NCBI GenBank assembly: GCA_015056735.1
Contig: SVFT01000004.1
Coordinates: 124,001-188,000, forward strand
DNA: 64,000 nucleotides
From: Lachnospiraceae bacterium
Lineage (GTDB): Bacteria; Bacillota; Clostridia; Lachnospirales; Lachnospiraceae
Direction of reading: 5' to 3'
Shown: positions 7,556 to 16,409 of the stretch, in pieces
Layout of the letters: each line of letters begins with the position of its first letter
How positions within the stretch are numbered: the first letter of the stretch is position 1
Translations under genes and position numbers: made by a program
Notes under the pieces: model-generated
Told to the model about the DNA's origin: nothing
Database searches by the model: none
What the model saw: the letters and a program-made list of their open reading frames with translations, nothing else

Positions 7556-8644
7556 ATGAAATGTAATATCGTTTGTATACCCGGAGACGGGATCGGGCCG
7601 GAGATCGTTTCACAGGCAAAATCTGTGCTTGAAACGGTTGGAAAAGTGTTCGGCCATGAATTTGAAATGCGCGACGTTCTGATGGGCGGGGCATCGATCG
7701 ATGCATGCGGTGAGCCGCTGACGGAAGAGACGATCGAGACCGCAAAAGCGGCTGATGCCGTATTGATGGGGTCGATCGGAGGGAATACGTCAACATCTCC
7801 CTGGTACAAGCTTCCGCCCGAGAAGCGCCCGGAAGCCGGTCTTCTGCGCATCCGAAAAGCGCTGAATCTTTTTGCAAATCTGCGACCCGCGGTCCTTTAC
7901 GAGGAGCTTGCAGAGGCGTGCCCGCTCAAGGCAGAGGTGCGCGGGGATGGTTTTGACATCATGATCATGCGTGAACTGACAGGCGGCCTTTATTTCGGAA
8001 AACGAGAGACGGTTACGGAGAACGGAAAAAAGAAAGCGATCGACACACTTACCTATTCCGAGGATGAGATCCGCCGTATTGCGATCAAAGGGTTTGAGAT
8101 CGCAAAGAAACGCAGAAAAAAGGTGACAAGTGTCGATAAAGCGAATGTACTTGATTCTTCACGGCTTTGGAGAAGCATCGTTGAAGAGGTGGCAAAGGAT
8201 TATCCGGATGTTATGCTCGAACATATGCTGGTAGATAATTGTGCGATGCAACTGGTTCGTGATCCGAAGCAGTTTGACGTTATCCTTACGGAGAATATGT
8301 TCGGTGACATTCTTTCGGATGAGGCAAGTATGGTAACCGGATCGATCGGCATGCTCGCATCGGCGAGCCTGAATGATACAAAGTTCGGTCTTTACGAGCC
8401 GAGCCATGGATCGGCTCCCGATATTGCAGGCAAGGATGTTGCCAATCCGATCGCAACGATCCTTTCTGCGTCCATGATGCTGCGATATACGTTTGATCTC
8501 GATCGTGAAGCTGACGCGATCGAACATGCAGTACATGAAGTGCTTCGGTCCGGTTATCGAACAGCGGATATCATGTCGGAAGGATGCAGGCAGATCGGAT
8601 GTAAAGAGATGGGACGCCTGATCTGCGAGAAGATCCATGAATAA
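7556..8644 (+). CDS. leuB: 3-isopropylmalate dehydrogenase
   Basis: A 362 aa NAD-dependent dehydrogenase of leucine biosynthesis. The N-terminus ([14 protein letters not shown]), the substrate Arg region ([15 protein letters not shown]), [24 protein letters not shown] and [14 protein letters not shown] are all diagnostic of the LeuB branch rather than isocitrate dehydrogenase. The NAD-binding [12 protein letters not shown] follows. GCGGAGG precedes the ATG. leuA, leuC and leuD are not adjacent, so the rest of the pathway must be encoded elsewhere. The end overlaps the next gene by 8 bp. Confidence 0.96.
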   Translation: MKCNIVCIPGDGIGPEIVSQAKSVLETVGKVFGHEFEMRDVLMGGASIDACGEPLTEETIETAKAADAVLMGSIGGNTSTSPWYKLPPEKRPEAGLLRIRKALNLFANLRPAVLYEELAEACPLKAEVRGDGFDIMIMRELTGGLYFGKRETVTENGKKKAIDTLTYSEDEIRRIAIKGFEIAKKRRKKVTSVDKANVLDSSRLWRSIVEEVAKDYPDVMLEHMLVDNCAMQLVRDPKQFDVILTENMFGDILSDEASMVTGSIGMLASASLNDTKFGLYEPSHGSAPDIAGKDVANPIATILSASMMLRYTFDLDREADAIEHAVHEVLRSGYRTADIMSEGCRQIGCKEMGRLICEKIHE

Positions 8645-10037
8645 AGTGATCAGATTCGCCGGTATCTGCCTTACGGTTTTTGTGATTTTGACTGTTGCGG
8701 CATATATCGGCCTTTCCTGCTATTACAGAGGTGTTTTTTCATACGGTTCCTGGTTTAACGGGATTTACTGCACCGGAAAGACGGTAGAAGAAGTAAATGC
8801 GCTTTTGACGGATTGTTATGACCGGAAGGGGATCAACGTGATCGAGGATCACGGAAGAACTGAAGAGTTCCGGTTTGACCGTGCCGGCATTTCAATCTCA
8901 TTTGAAAGGATCCTGCAAGAACAAAAGGACGATCAGAATCCATGGACATGGATCAAACGTATCTTAAGACTCGGACCTTATGAGACGATCGAGCCGGATC
9001 TTATGATCGATGAGAACGCATTTGACCGTGCCGTTCTGGATCTTTCTCCGGTGAAAGCAAGAAAGCCTGATGATGCATATCGCTTCCGGATCATCCGTAC
9101 CGCAAACGGCTATATGCTTCAAAACGAACGGACGCATGTCATTGATCCGGAAACAGTAAAGCGAGTGCTCAGAGAAGCGGTTCTAAACGGAGAGCGTTCC
9201 GTTTCCCTGGAAGCAAGCGGCTGTTACCGTGACTTGCCGTTAACAGAGGAGATGCTTGCGACCAAGGCGCTTTTCGAGAAGGTCGATGCATTTCAAAACT
9301 GCGGAATTTCATATCGATTTGGCGATGAAACGGTCCCCGTATCCCCGGGCGATGTTTCAAAATGGCTGATCCTTGATGAAAACGGCGATTTTACGCTTGA
9401 TGAGAACGGGGGACTTGTCTGGGACCGCGAGGCGCTTACTGCATATGTCGATCTATTTCTGGCACCTTACAATACGCTTGGCGGTACACGTCGATTTCAT
9501 TCAACGCGCGGCGATATCGTCACGATCAAAGGCGGCACATACGGAAACCTGATCGATATGAAAGCGGAGAGAGAGTACCTGCTTCATGCTTTCTCTCAAG
9601 GGATCCGCGAAGTGCATGAACCGAAATATCTGAAAGAGGCGCGCGTGAAAGGCCTGAATGATATCGGCGATACTTATATTGAGATCGATATAAGCGATCA
9701 GATGCTGTATTATTATCGAAACGGTGAACAGACCATTCATACGCCGATCGTAACCGGAAACATGATGCGGCGCAGGAAAACGCCGTCTGCGGTCTGTTAT
9801 GTCTACGGAAAGCAAAAGAACAGGGTACTTCGGGGTCCGGGATACGCGTCTTTCGTTCATTTTTGGATGCCCGTTAAAAACGGTATCGGAATTCATGATG
9901 CTCCCTGGAGAGATGAATTCGGCGGCGAGATCTATATACGTGACGGATCGCACGGATGCATCAATACGCCGTATGATCCGATGGAGCGTCTTTATGACCT
10001 TACTGAGATCGGTACTCCGGTTGTCATGTTCTACTAA
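8637..10037 (+). CDS. L,D-transpeptidase (YkuD domain) with N-terminal peptidoglycan-binding region
   Basis: A 466 aa protein with an N-terminal membrane anchor (about residues 5–27). A long extracellular region resembles the peptidoglycan-binding type-4 repeats found with VanW/YkuD proteins. The C-terminal YkuD domain (about 340–466) has the catalytic motif GSHGCINTP (Cys at about 441) with an upstream His in GIGIHDAP. It would form 3-3 cross-links or attach proteins to peptidoglycan outside the cell. The start ATG overlaps the leuB end by 8 bp, an odd metabolic pairing that may only reflect transcriptional hitch-hiking. Confidence 0.93.
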   Translation: MNKVIRFAGICLTVFVILTVAAYIGLSCYYRGVFSYGSWFNGIYCTGKTVEEVNALLTDCYDRKGINVIEDHGRTEEFRFDRAGISISFERILQEQKDDQNPWTWIKRILRLGPYETIEPDLMIDENAFDRAVLDLSPVKARKPDDAYRFRIIRTANGYMLQNERTHVIDPETVKRVLREAVLNGERSVSLEASGCYRDLPLTEEMLATKALFEKVDAFQNCGISYRFGDETVPVSPGDVSKWLILDENGDFTLDENGGLVWDREALTAYVDLFLAPYNTLGGTRRFHSTRGDIVTIKGGTYGNLIDMKAEREYLLHAFSQGIREVHEPKYLKEARVKGLNDIGDTYIEIDISDQMLYYYRNGEQTIHTPIVTGNMMRRRKTPSAVCYVYGKQKNRVLRGPGYASFVHFWMPVKNGIGIHDAPWRDEFGGEIYIRDGSHGCINTPYDPMERLYDLTEIGTPVVMFY

Positions 10038-10080
10038 AAGAACAATTGTTTTCGGGATATTTTCATAATAATGCCGATTT

Positions 10081-10112
10081 GGCTGTGCATCTGTTGACGC
10101 ACAGCCTTTTTT
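10081..10112 (+). terminator. Rho-independent terminator after the L,D-transpeptidase gene
   Basis: GGCTGTGC (10081–10088), a 10-base loop, GCACAGCC (10099–10106), then six T. Perfect 8 bp GC-rich stem. Confidence 0.93.
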
Positions 10113-10137
10113 GATGATAAATTATATACGTTAAGTT

Positions 10138-10166
10138 TTAAACGAATTCGGGTATTCATGTATACA
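10138..10166 (+). promoter_or_regulatory. Candidate promoter of serC–serA
   Basis: TTAAAC (10138–10143), 17 bp, TATACA (10161–10166); a TACAAT hexamer two bases further on is an alternative -10. The leader is about 35 nt and holds no visible riboswitch or T-box. Confidence 0.4.
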
Positions 10167-10208
10167 ATGTCATGCCGAAACAAAAAATGAGGTTGAGGAG
10201 GAAGATTC

Positions 10209-11291
10209 ATGTCCAGAGTTTACAACTTTTCCGCAGGGCCCGCTGTTCTGCCGGAAGAAGTCCTAAGAGAAGCAGCAGATGAAATGCTTGACTATAAGGG
10301 GTCAGGCATGTCAGTGATGGAGATGAGTCATCGATCTAAAACCTATGACAATATCATCAAGGAAGCAGAAGCCGATCTGCGTGATCTTTTGAACATCCCC
10401 GATAATTACAAAGTTCTGTTCCTGCAGGGCGGAGACAGCCTGATCTTTGCTTCTGTTCCGATGAACCTGATGAAGAACAGAAAAGCCGGTTATATTCTGA
10501 CCGGCCAGTGGGCAAAGAAGGCATATCAGGAAGCAAAGATCTTCGGTGAGGCAGTAGAACTGGCAAGCTCCGCAGATAAGACATTTTCTTATATTCCGGA
10601 TTGCAGCGATCTGCCGATCACGGATGATATGGATTATGTATATATCTGTGAGAACAATACGATCTACGGTACCAAATTCCATACACTTCCGAATACGAAG
10701 GGGAAGGATCTGGTCGCAGACCTCAGTTCATGCTTTTTGTCGGAACCCGTCGATGTGACGAAATATGCATTGATCCACGCCGGCGTTCAGAAGAATGTCG
10801 GACCTGCAGGTGTACAGGTTGTGATCATCCGTGAAGATCTTGTGACAGATGATGTACTTCCCGGGACACCGACTATGATGAAATACAAGACGCATGCGGA
10901 CAACGATTCCCTTTATAACACGCCGCCCGCATACGGTATTTACATTTGCGGAAAAGTATTCAAATGGCTCAAGAAGAACGGAGGCCTTTCCGCAATGAAA
11001 GAACTGAATGAGAAAAAGGCGAAGATCCTCTACGATTTTCTCGACAGCAGTAAGCTCTTTAAAGGTACTGTCGTAAAAGAGGACAGATCTCTTATGAATG
11101 TTCCTTTTATAACCGGTAACGAAGAACTGGATGCCAAATTTGTAAAGGAAGCAAAAGAGAACGGTCTCGAAAGTCTGAAAGGTCACAGAACCGTGGGCGG
11201 CATGAGAGCCAGCATTTACAATGCAATGCCGATCGAAGGCGTTGAGAAGCTTGTTGCATTTATGAAAAAATTCGAAGAGGAGAATCTGTAA
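10209..11291 (+). CDS. serC: Phosphoserine aminotransferase
   Basis: A 360 aa PLP enzyme converting 3-phosphohydroxypyruvate and glutamate to 3-phosphoserine. The N-terminus YNFSAGPAVLPEEVLREA and the motifs SGMSVMEMSHRS and FLQGGDSLIF are diagnostic of SerC. The PLP Lys lies in HAGVQKNVGPAG (about residue 195), and a C-terminal GGMRASIYNAM binds phosphate. A GAGGAGG site precedes the ATG. The stop overlaps the serA start (TAATG), so the two are translationally coupled. Confidence 0.97.
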   Translation: MSRVYNFSAGPAVLPEEVLREAADEMLDYKGSGMSVMEMSHRSKTYDNIIKEAEADLRDLLNIPDNYKVLFLQGGDSLIFASVPMNLMKNRKAGYILTGQWAKKAYQEAKIFGEAVELASSADKTFSYIPDCSDLPITDDMDYVYICENNTIYGTKFHTLPNTKGKDLVADLSSCFLSEPVDVTKYALIHAGVQKNVGPAGVQVVIIREDLVTDDVLPGTPTMMKYKTHADNDSLYNTPPAYGIYICGKVFKWLKKNGGLSAMKELNEKKAKILYDFLDSSKLFKGTVVKEDRSLMNVPFITGNEELDAKFVKEAKENGLESLKGHRTVGGMRASIYNAMPIEGVEKLVAFMKKFEEENL

Positions 11292-12454
11292 TGTTTCGTT
11301 ACTATTGTTTAAATCCCATTGCAAAAGTGGGTTTGAACCGTTTTAAAGACAATTTTGAAGAGACTAAGGAGATCAGCGAGGCAGAAGGCATTCTTGTAAG
11401 AAGTGCCGCAATGCATGATATGGAATTCTCCGACAGCCTTCTTGCAGTAGCAAGAGCAGGCGCAGGGGTCAATAACATTCCGCTTGAGCGTTGTGCGCAG
11501 CAGGGTATTGTCGTTTTCAATACGCCCGGTGCCAACGCGAACGGCGTTAAAGAACTCGCGATCGCATCCATGCTTTTGGCAGCTCGTGATATCGAAGGCG
11601 GTATCGAATGGGTCAAGGCGAATAAAGACAATCCGGATGTCGCTAAAGCAACCGAAAAAGAAAAGAAAGCATTTGCGGGGACTGAGCTGGAAGGCAAGAA
11701 ACTCGGCATCATCGGCCTTGGCGCGATCGGTGTGAAAGTTGCAAACGTTGCAAAGCATATGGGTATGGAAGTTTACGGATATGACCCGTATGTATCCGTT
11801 GATGCAGCCTGGAATTTAAGCCGTGATGTACATCATGTGATCAACGTGGATGATATCTATGCAAACTGTGATTTCATCACGATCCATGTCCCGCTCCTTG
11901 ATTCTACGAAGGGTATGATCAATAAAGAAGCGATCGCCAAAATGAAAGACGGTGTGATCCTTTTGAATCTTGCGAGAGATCTTCTTGTAAATGAAGCTGA
12001 TGTTCTTCAGGGTATCAAAGACGGTAAGATCAGAAGATATGTTTCCGATTTCCCGAATACGACAACAGCGGGTCAGCCCGGCTGCATCGTTACACCTCAT
12101 CTTGGCGCTTCGACAGAAGAATCCGAAGATAACTGTGCAAAGATGGCCGTGAAAGAACTGATGGATTATCTCGAGAACGGTAATATCACAAACAGTGTGA
12201 ACTATCCGAACTGTGATATGGGTGTATGCTCTCAGGCAGGCCGTATTGCCGTGTTCCATGTAAATAAGGCCAACATGATCGCGCGTCTTTCGAGTGTTCT
12301 CGGCGAAAAGAACATCAATATCTCCGATCTGACCAATAAATCCAAAGGCGAGTTCGCTTATACGCTGATCGACATCGAAGAATCCGCCACCCCGGAAGTG
12401 GTGAAAGCACTTGAGTCTCAGGATGGAGTACTTCGTGTTCGTGTCGTTAAATAG
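11291..12454 (+). CDS. serA: D-3-phosphoglycerate dehydrogenase
   Basis: A 387 aa NAD-dependent enzyme for the first step of serine synthesis from glycolysis. The Rossmann motif LGIIGLGAIGVKVANVAK lies at about residues 137–154. The catalytic Arg/Glu/His set falls in GAGVNNIPLE, DFPNTTTAGQ and TPHLGASTEESEDN. A C-terminal ACT domain (about residues 315–387) probably binds serine as a feedback inhibitor. The short, single-ACT architecture is typical of Clostridia. It forms the serCA operon and is followed by a terminator. Confidence 0.96.
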   Translation: MFRYYCLNPIAKVGLNRFKDNFEETKEISEAEGILVRSAAMHDMEFSDSLLAVARAGAGVNNIPLERCAQQGIVVFNTPGANANGVKELAIASMLLAARDIEGGIEWVKANKDNPDVAKATEKEKKAFAGTELEGKKLGIIGLGAIGVKVANVAKHMGMEVYGYDPYVSVDAAWNLSRDVHHVINVDDIYANCDFITIHVPLLDSTKGMINKEAIAKMKDGVILLNLARDLLVNEADVLQGIKDGKIRRYVSDFPNTTTAGQPGCIVTPHLGASTEESEDNCAKMAVKELMDYLENGNITNSVNYPNCDMGVCSQAGRIAVFHVNKANMIARLSSVLGEKNINISDLTNKSKGEFAYTLIDIEESATPEVVKALESQDGVLRVRVVK

Positions 12455-12472
12455 TATTCATCACTTTTTCAT

Positions 12473-12502
12473 AAATCCTGTCCGCTTGCGGGCAGGATTT
12501 TC
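12473..12502 (+). terminator. Probable terminator of serCA
   Basis: A 12 bp stem, AAATCCTGTCCG with CGGGCAGGATTT including one G·T pair, on a 4-base loop. The downstream T run is short (TTTT), so efficiency is uncertain. Confidence 0.75.
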
Positions 12503-12505
12503 AAC

Positions 12506-12534
12506 TTGCCCGTCTAATGAATAAATGCTATGAT
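12506..12534 (+). promoter_or_regulatory. Promoter of the degV operon
   Basis: TTGCCC (12506–12511), 17 bp, TATGAT (12529–12534) with a TGC extended -10 element. It lies directly after the serCA terminator and 46 bp before the DegV start. Confidence 0.6.
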
Positions 12535-12580
12535 ACAAAATGCAGAGATTGACAAATATTAAACATGCGGAGAATATGAA

Positions 12581-13450
12581 ATGTTTGATTATCTGATCGA
12601 GACAGAAAATACTTCGGATATGCCGGAGTCCTATCTTCGGGAAAACGGGATCGACTATACGTATTTGCCATATCGGATCGATGATCACTTGTACACCAGG
12701 GAGAACGAGCTGTCATCCGAAGAGTTCTATCGTCAGATGAGAAGCGGGAGGATGCCGATCACATCGCAGGTCAATCCTGAGGAGGCTAAAAAGTTCTTCC
12801 TTGAAAAAAAGAAGATCTGCAAGAATATTCTTCACTTATCCTTATCATCCGGTATCAGCGGCACATATAACAGCGCAAGACTGGCGGCACAGGAAGTCAT
12901 GGAAGAGGATCCTTCCGTGAATATCATTGTGATCGATACCCTGTGCGCTTCCATGGGTGTCGGCCTGGTTATTGATAAGGCTGTTAAGATGCGTAAACAA
13001 GGGCTTAGCATGGAAGAGAATGCGGCTCGCATCCGCGAGATGATCCCGCACTGTGTTCATGCTTTTACTGTAGATGATCTCAATCATTTGTATCGTGGCG
13101 GGCGTGTCAGCAGGACGGCTGCTCTGATCGGTACGGTCGCAGGCATCAAACCGATCCTCAATGTGAATGATGAGGGGAAACTGATCCCGGTGACGAAGGT
13201 TCGCGGTCGCAAGAAAGCCCTTTTGAAATTGGTAGATTATATGGAAGAGCATATCGGTCCGTATCGCACATCCGAGGACACATTTTTCATCAGCCATGGG
13301 GACTGTCTGGAAGATGCGGAGTTCGTCCGGGATGAGATCACGAAGCGCTTTGGCATGAAAGCGTGCATGATCAATGTTTTAAGTGCAACGATCGCTGCAC
13401 ATGCTGGTCCGGGCACGGTCGCTCTTTTCTTTATGGGGGATAATCGCTGA
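12581..13450 (+). CDS. DegV family protein (FakB-type fatty-acid-binding subunit)
   Basis: A 289 aa two-domain DegV fold. The fatty-acid-binding signatures are present: TSQVNPEEAKKFF (about residues 60–73) with the Thr-Ser that contacts the carboxylate, LSLSSGISGTYNSA, and the His-rich segment HLYRGGRVSRTAALIG. FakB proteins present a bound fatty acid to the FakA kinase; a FakA-like gene lies at 3126. The start is ATG 12581, with a poor GGAG-like site upstream. It ends 4 bp before the hydrogenase-like gene. Ligand specificity cannot be read from the sequence. Confidence 0.9.
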   Translation: MFDYLIETENTSDMPESYLRENGIDYTYLPYRIDDHLYTRENELSSEEFYRQMRSGRMPITSQVNPEEAKKFFLEKKKICKNILHLSLSSGISGTYNSARLAAQEVMEEDPSVNIIVIDTLCASMGVGLVIDKAVKMRKQGLSMEENAARIREMIPHCVHAFTVDDLNHLYRGGRVSRTAALIGTVAGIKPILNVNDEGKLIPVTKVRGRKKALLKLVDYMEEHIGPYRTSEDTFFISHGDCLEDAEFVRDEITKRFGMKACMINVLSATIAAHAGPGTVALFFMGDNR

Positions 13451-13454
13451 ATTT

Positions 13455-14936
13455 ATGAGAGGAATTGAGACACAGGTCAGAAAGATCCGACGAATTATTT
13501 TCAAAGAGATCGCGAATCTGGCATATCATTCGGAAAATCTGATCGATGATATGGAAGCGCTGCCGTATAAGATCATCAACTATACACAGGCAACGTATCG
13601 GGAAAGCGTATATCGTGAACGCGCTGTTGTGCGTGAGCGCCTCAGGCTTGCAATGGGCATGTCTCTTCGGCCTGAGAATGTACCGATCCATCTGACACAG
13701 GGGCTTGAAGAAAGCAATATCAGTGAGAAGTACTATGAGCCGCCGCTTTTACAGGTGATCCCATCTGCTTGTAATGCGTGTCCGCTCAATGAATACAGAG
13801 TTTCGGATTCATGCATGGGTTGTGTTGCACATCCTTGTCAGGAAGTATGTCCGCGCGGCGCGATCTCTACGGTCGATGGTAAATCCGTGATCGACCAGGA
13901 GAAGTGCATCAAATGCGGTAAATGTAAAGCTGTCTGTCCATATGATTGTATCTCACATCGAGCGAGACCATGCAGTGCCGCATGCGGTGTGAATGCGATC
14001 AAGACCGATGAGGCCGGACGTGCTGTGATCGACAGTGATCTTTGTGTATCCTGTGGACAGTGTATGGTATCCTGTCCTTTCGGCGCGATCGCAGATAAGT
14101 CGCAGATCTTCCAGTTGATCCGTGCGATGCAGACAGGCAAAGAGATCATAGCACAGGTCGCGCCTGCTTTTGCAGGACAGTTCGGACCGAATGTAACGGC
14201 GCCTATGCTGAAGACTGCTTTGAAGCAGCTTGGCTTTTCCGATGTATACGAGACAGCGATCGGTGCCGACCGGGGAGCGATCGCGGAAGCGGAGCATTAT
14301 GTTCATTCCGTAGCGACCGGAGAACTTCCGTTTTTATTAACGAGCTGTTGTCCGTCATGGTCGATGCTGGCAAAGAAGTTTTTCCCTGAGACGATCGATA
14401 AGATCTCCAATGCGCTCACACCGATGGTTGCCACCGCAAGGGTGATCAAAAAAGAGCACCCCGATGCATCCGTTGTTTTCATAGGACCGTGCGCATCCAA
14501 GAAACTTGAGGCATCCAGAAGAACAGTTCGTTCTGATGTCGATTTTGTTATTACATTTGAAGAACTTCTCGGCATGTTCGATGCAAAAGGGATCGATCTT
14601 GAAACGATCGAGGCTGCCGATGAAGTGAACGATGCAACGAGTGCTGGCCGTGGGTACGGTGTAGCCGGTGGCGTTGCGGATGCGATCGAGCGTTGCATCC
14701 GTGAATACTATCCGGATGTCGAAGTCAACATCGAACATGCCGAAAGTCTTGCGGAATGTAAAAAGATGCTGATGCTTGCAAAAGTCGGCAAGAAGAACGG
14801 CTGTCTGATCGAAGGAATGGCTTGCCCGGGCGGTTGCATTGCCGGAGCGGGTACCAATATCCCGATCCCCGAGGCGCAAAAACAATTACAGAAATTCAAA
14901 GAGAGTGCGGATAAGACACTCCCTGATCATAACTAA
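13455..14936 (+). CDS. Monomeric [FeFe]-hydrogenase-like iron–sulfur protein (group B type)
   Basis: A 493 aa protein taken from ATG 13455; an upstream in-frame start at 13383 would overlap degV heavily. The N-terminal half has Cys clusters for several 4Fe-4S centres: ACNACPLN, CMGCVAHPCQEVCP, CIKCGKCKAVCP and CVSCGQCMVSCP. The C-terminal H-cluster domain has all three signatures: L1 TSCCPSW (about 296), L2 GPCASKK (about 344) and L3 EGMACPGGCIAGAG (about 453). L2 and L3 deviate from the classical MPC and GGG forms, which fits group B enzymes of anaerobic gut bacteria. It probably exchanges electrons with ferredoxin. The maturases HydEFG are not in the window. Confidence 0.88.
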   Translation: MRGIETQVRKIRRIIFKEIANLAYHSENLIDDMEALPYKIINYTQATYRESVYRERAVVRERLRLAMGMSLRPENVPIHLTQGLEESNISEKYYEPPLLQVIPSACNACPLNEYRVSDSCMGCVAHPCQEVCPRGAISTVDGKSVIDQEKCIKCGKCKAVCPYDCISHRARPCSAACGVNAIKTDEAGRAVIDSDLCVSCGQCMVSCPFGAIADKSQIFQLIRAMQTGKEIIAQVAPAFAGQFGPNVTAPMLKTALKQLGFSDVYETAIGADRGAIAEAEHYVHSVATGELPFLLTSCCPSWSMLAKKFFPETIDKISNALTPMVATARVIKKEHPDASVVFIGPCASKKLEASRRTVRSDVDFVITFEELLGMFDAKGIDLETIEAADEVNDATSAGRGYGVAGGVADAIERCIREYYPDVEVNIEHAESLAECKKMLMLAKVGKKNGCLIEGMACPGGCIAGAGTNIPIPEAQKQLQKFKESADKTLPDHN

Positions 14937-14951
14937 AGGAGCATTTTCAGA

Positions 14952-16409
14952 ATGGTTAAAATCAGAACCCGTTTTGCACCCAGCCCGACGGGCAGGATGC
15001 ATGTCGGAAATTTACGGACGGCGCTTTACGCCTATTTGATCGCTAAGCATCAGGGCGGAGATTTTATTTTACGTATTGAAGATACAGATCAGGAACGTCT
15101 GGTGGAAGGCGCTGTTGATATTATCTATCGTACGCTTGAAAAGACCGGTCTTGTGCATGACGAAGGTCCTGATAAGGACGGCGGTGTCGGCCCTTATGTG
15201 CAGAGTGAAAGGCAGGCAAGTGGACTTTACCTGGAGTACGCTAAAAAACTGATCGAAAAGGGTGAAGCATATTATTGTTTCTGTGACCAGGAACGTCTTG
15301 CAACCTTAAAGCAGTCTGTTGATGAGAGTGGCAAAACGATCAGCGTATACGATAAGCACTGTTTATCTCTTTCAAAAGAAGAGGTAGAGGCAAATCTGGC
15401 CGCCGGCAAGCCTTACGTTATCCGACAGAATAATCCGAATACCGGTACCACTACATTCAGTGATGAGATCTATGGTGACATTACGGTTGATAATGCGGAG
15501 CTTGATGATATGATCCTGATCAAATCGGACGGTTTTCCGACATATAACTTTGCTAATGTTGTTGATGATCATCTGATGGGGATTACACATGTTGTACGTG
15601 GTAATGAATACCTTTCTTCATCGCCGAAATACAATCGCTTATATGAAGCATTCGGCTGGGAAGTACCTGTTTATGTGCATTGTCCTTTGATCACGGATGA
15701 AGAGCATCATAAGCTTTCCAAGAGATGCGGACACTCTTCTTATGAAGATCTTCTCGATCAGGGCTTTTTGACGGAGGCGATCGTAAACTTTGTCGCCCTT
15801 CTCGGATGGAGCCCGACAGATAACCGCGAGATCTTTTCCCTGAAAGAACTGACTGAGGTTTTTGATTACCATCATCTGTCCAAGTCGCCGGCTGTCTTTG
15901 ATTATACAAAACTGAAATGGATGAACGGCGAGTATATAAAGGCGATGGATTTTGAATCGTTTTACGAAAAGGCAGAGCCTGTTTTGAGATCCGTTATTAC
16001 GAAACCGCTGAACTTAAAGAAGATCGCGGAGATGGTCAAGACCAGGATCGAAGTATTCCCTGATATCAAAGACCAGGTGGATTTCTTTGAGACGCTTCCC
16101 GAATATGATACGGAAATGTACTGCCACAAGAAAATGAAAACGACAAAAGAGTCTTCGCTTGAGGTATTAAAGGACCTTGTTCCTCTTCTTGAAAAGCAGG
16201 AAGACTATTCCAACGATGCCTTGTTTGCGCTTTTTGTTTCCTATGCGGAGCAGAAAGGATACAAGAACGGTTATGTATTGTGGCCTGTTCGTACAGCACT
16301 TTCCGGAAAACAGATGACACCGGCCGGTGCAACGGAGATCCTTGAGATTCTCGGTAAAGAAGAGTCCTTAAAACGTATCAAAAAGGGAATTGAACTGCTT
16401 GAAAATTGA
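14952..16409 (+). CDS. gltX: Glutamate–tRNA ligase
   Basis: A 485 aa class I synthetase charging tRNA-Glu. The HIGH-equivalent motif is in [18 protein letters not shown] (residues about 8–25), and the KMSKS-equivalent is KLSKRCG (about residue 254). The anticodon-binding helical domain fills the C-terminal 150 residues. A TAAAGGAGC site lies upstream of the ATG. The gene lies 15 bp after the hydrogenase-like gene, and its stop overlaps the helicase start. No T-box leader is seen. Confidence 0.97.
   Translation: MVKIRTRFAPSPTGRMHVGNLRTALYAYLIAKHQGGDFILRIEDTDQERLVEGAVDIIYRTLEKTGLVHDEGPDKDGGVGPYVQSERQASGLYLEYAKKLIEKGEAYYCFCDQERLATLKQSVDESGKTISVYDKHCLSLSKEEVEANLAAGKPYVIRQNNPNTGTTTFSDEIYGDITVDNAELDDMILIKSDGFPTYNFANVVDDHLMGITHVVRGNEYLSSSPKYNRLYEAFGWEVPVYVHCPLITDEEHHKLSKRCGHSSYEDLLDQGFLTEAIVNFVALLGWSPTDNREIFSLKELTEVFDYHHLSKSPAVFDYTKLKWMNGEYIKAMDFESFYEKAEPVLRSVITKPLNLKKIAEMVKTRIEVFPDIKDQVDFFETLPEYDTEMYCHKKMKTTKESSLEVLKDLVPLLEKQEDYSNDALFALFVSYAEQKGYKNGYVLWPVRTALSGKQMTPAGATEILEILGKEESLKRIKKGIELLEN

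Noticed and set aside
14303-14885. Long minus-strand frames opposite the hydrogenase-like gene
   Set aside because: Low-complexity shadow translations with no ribosome site or family signature.
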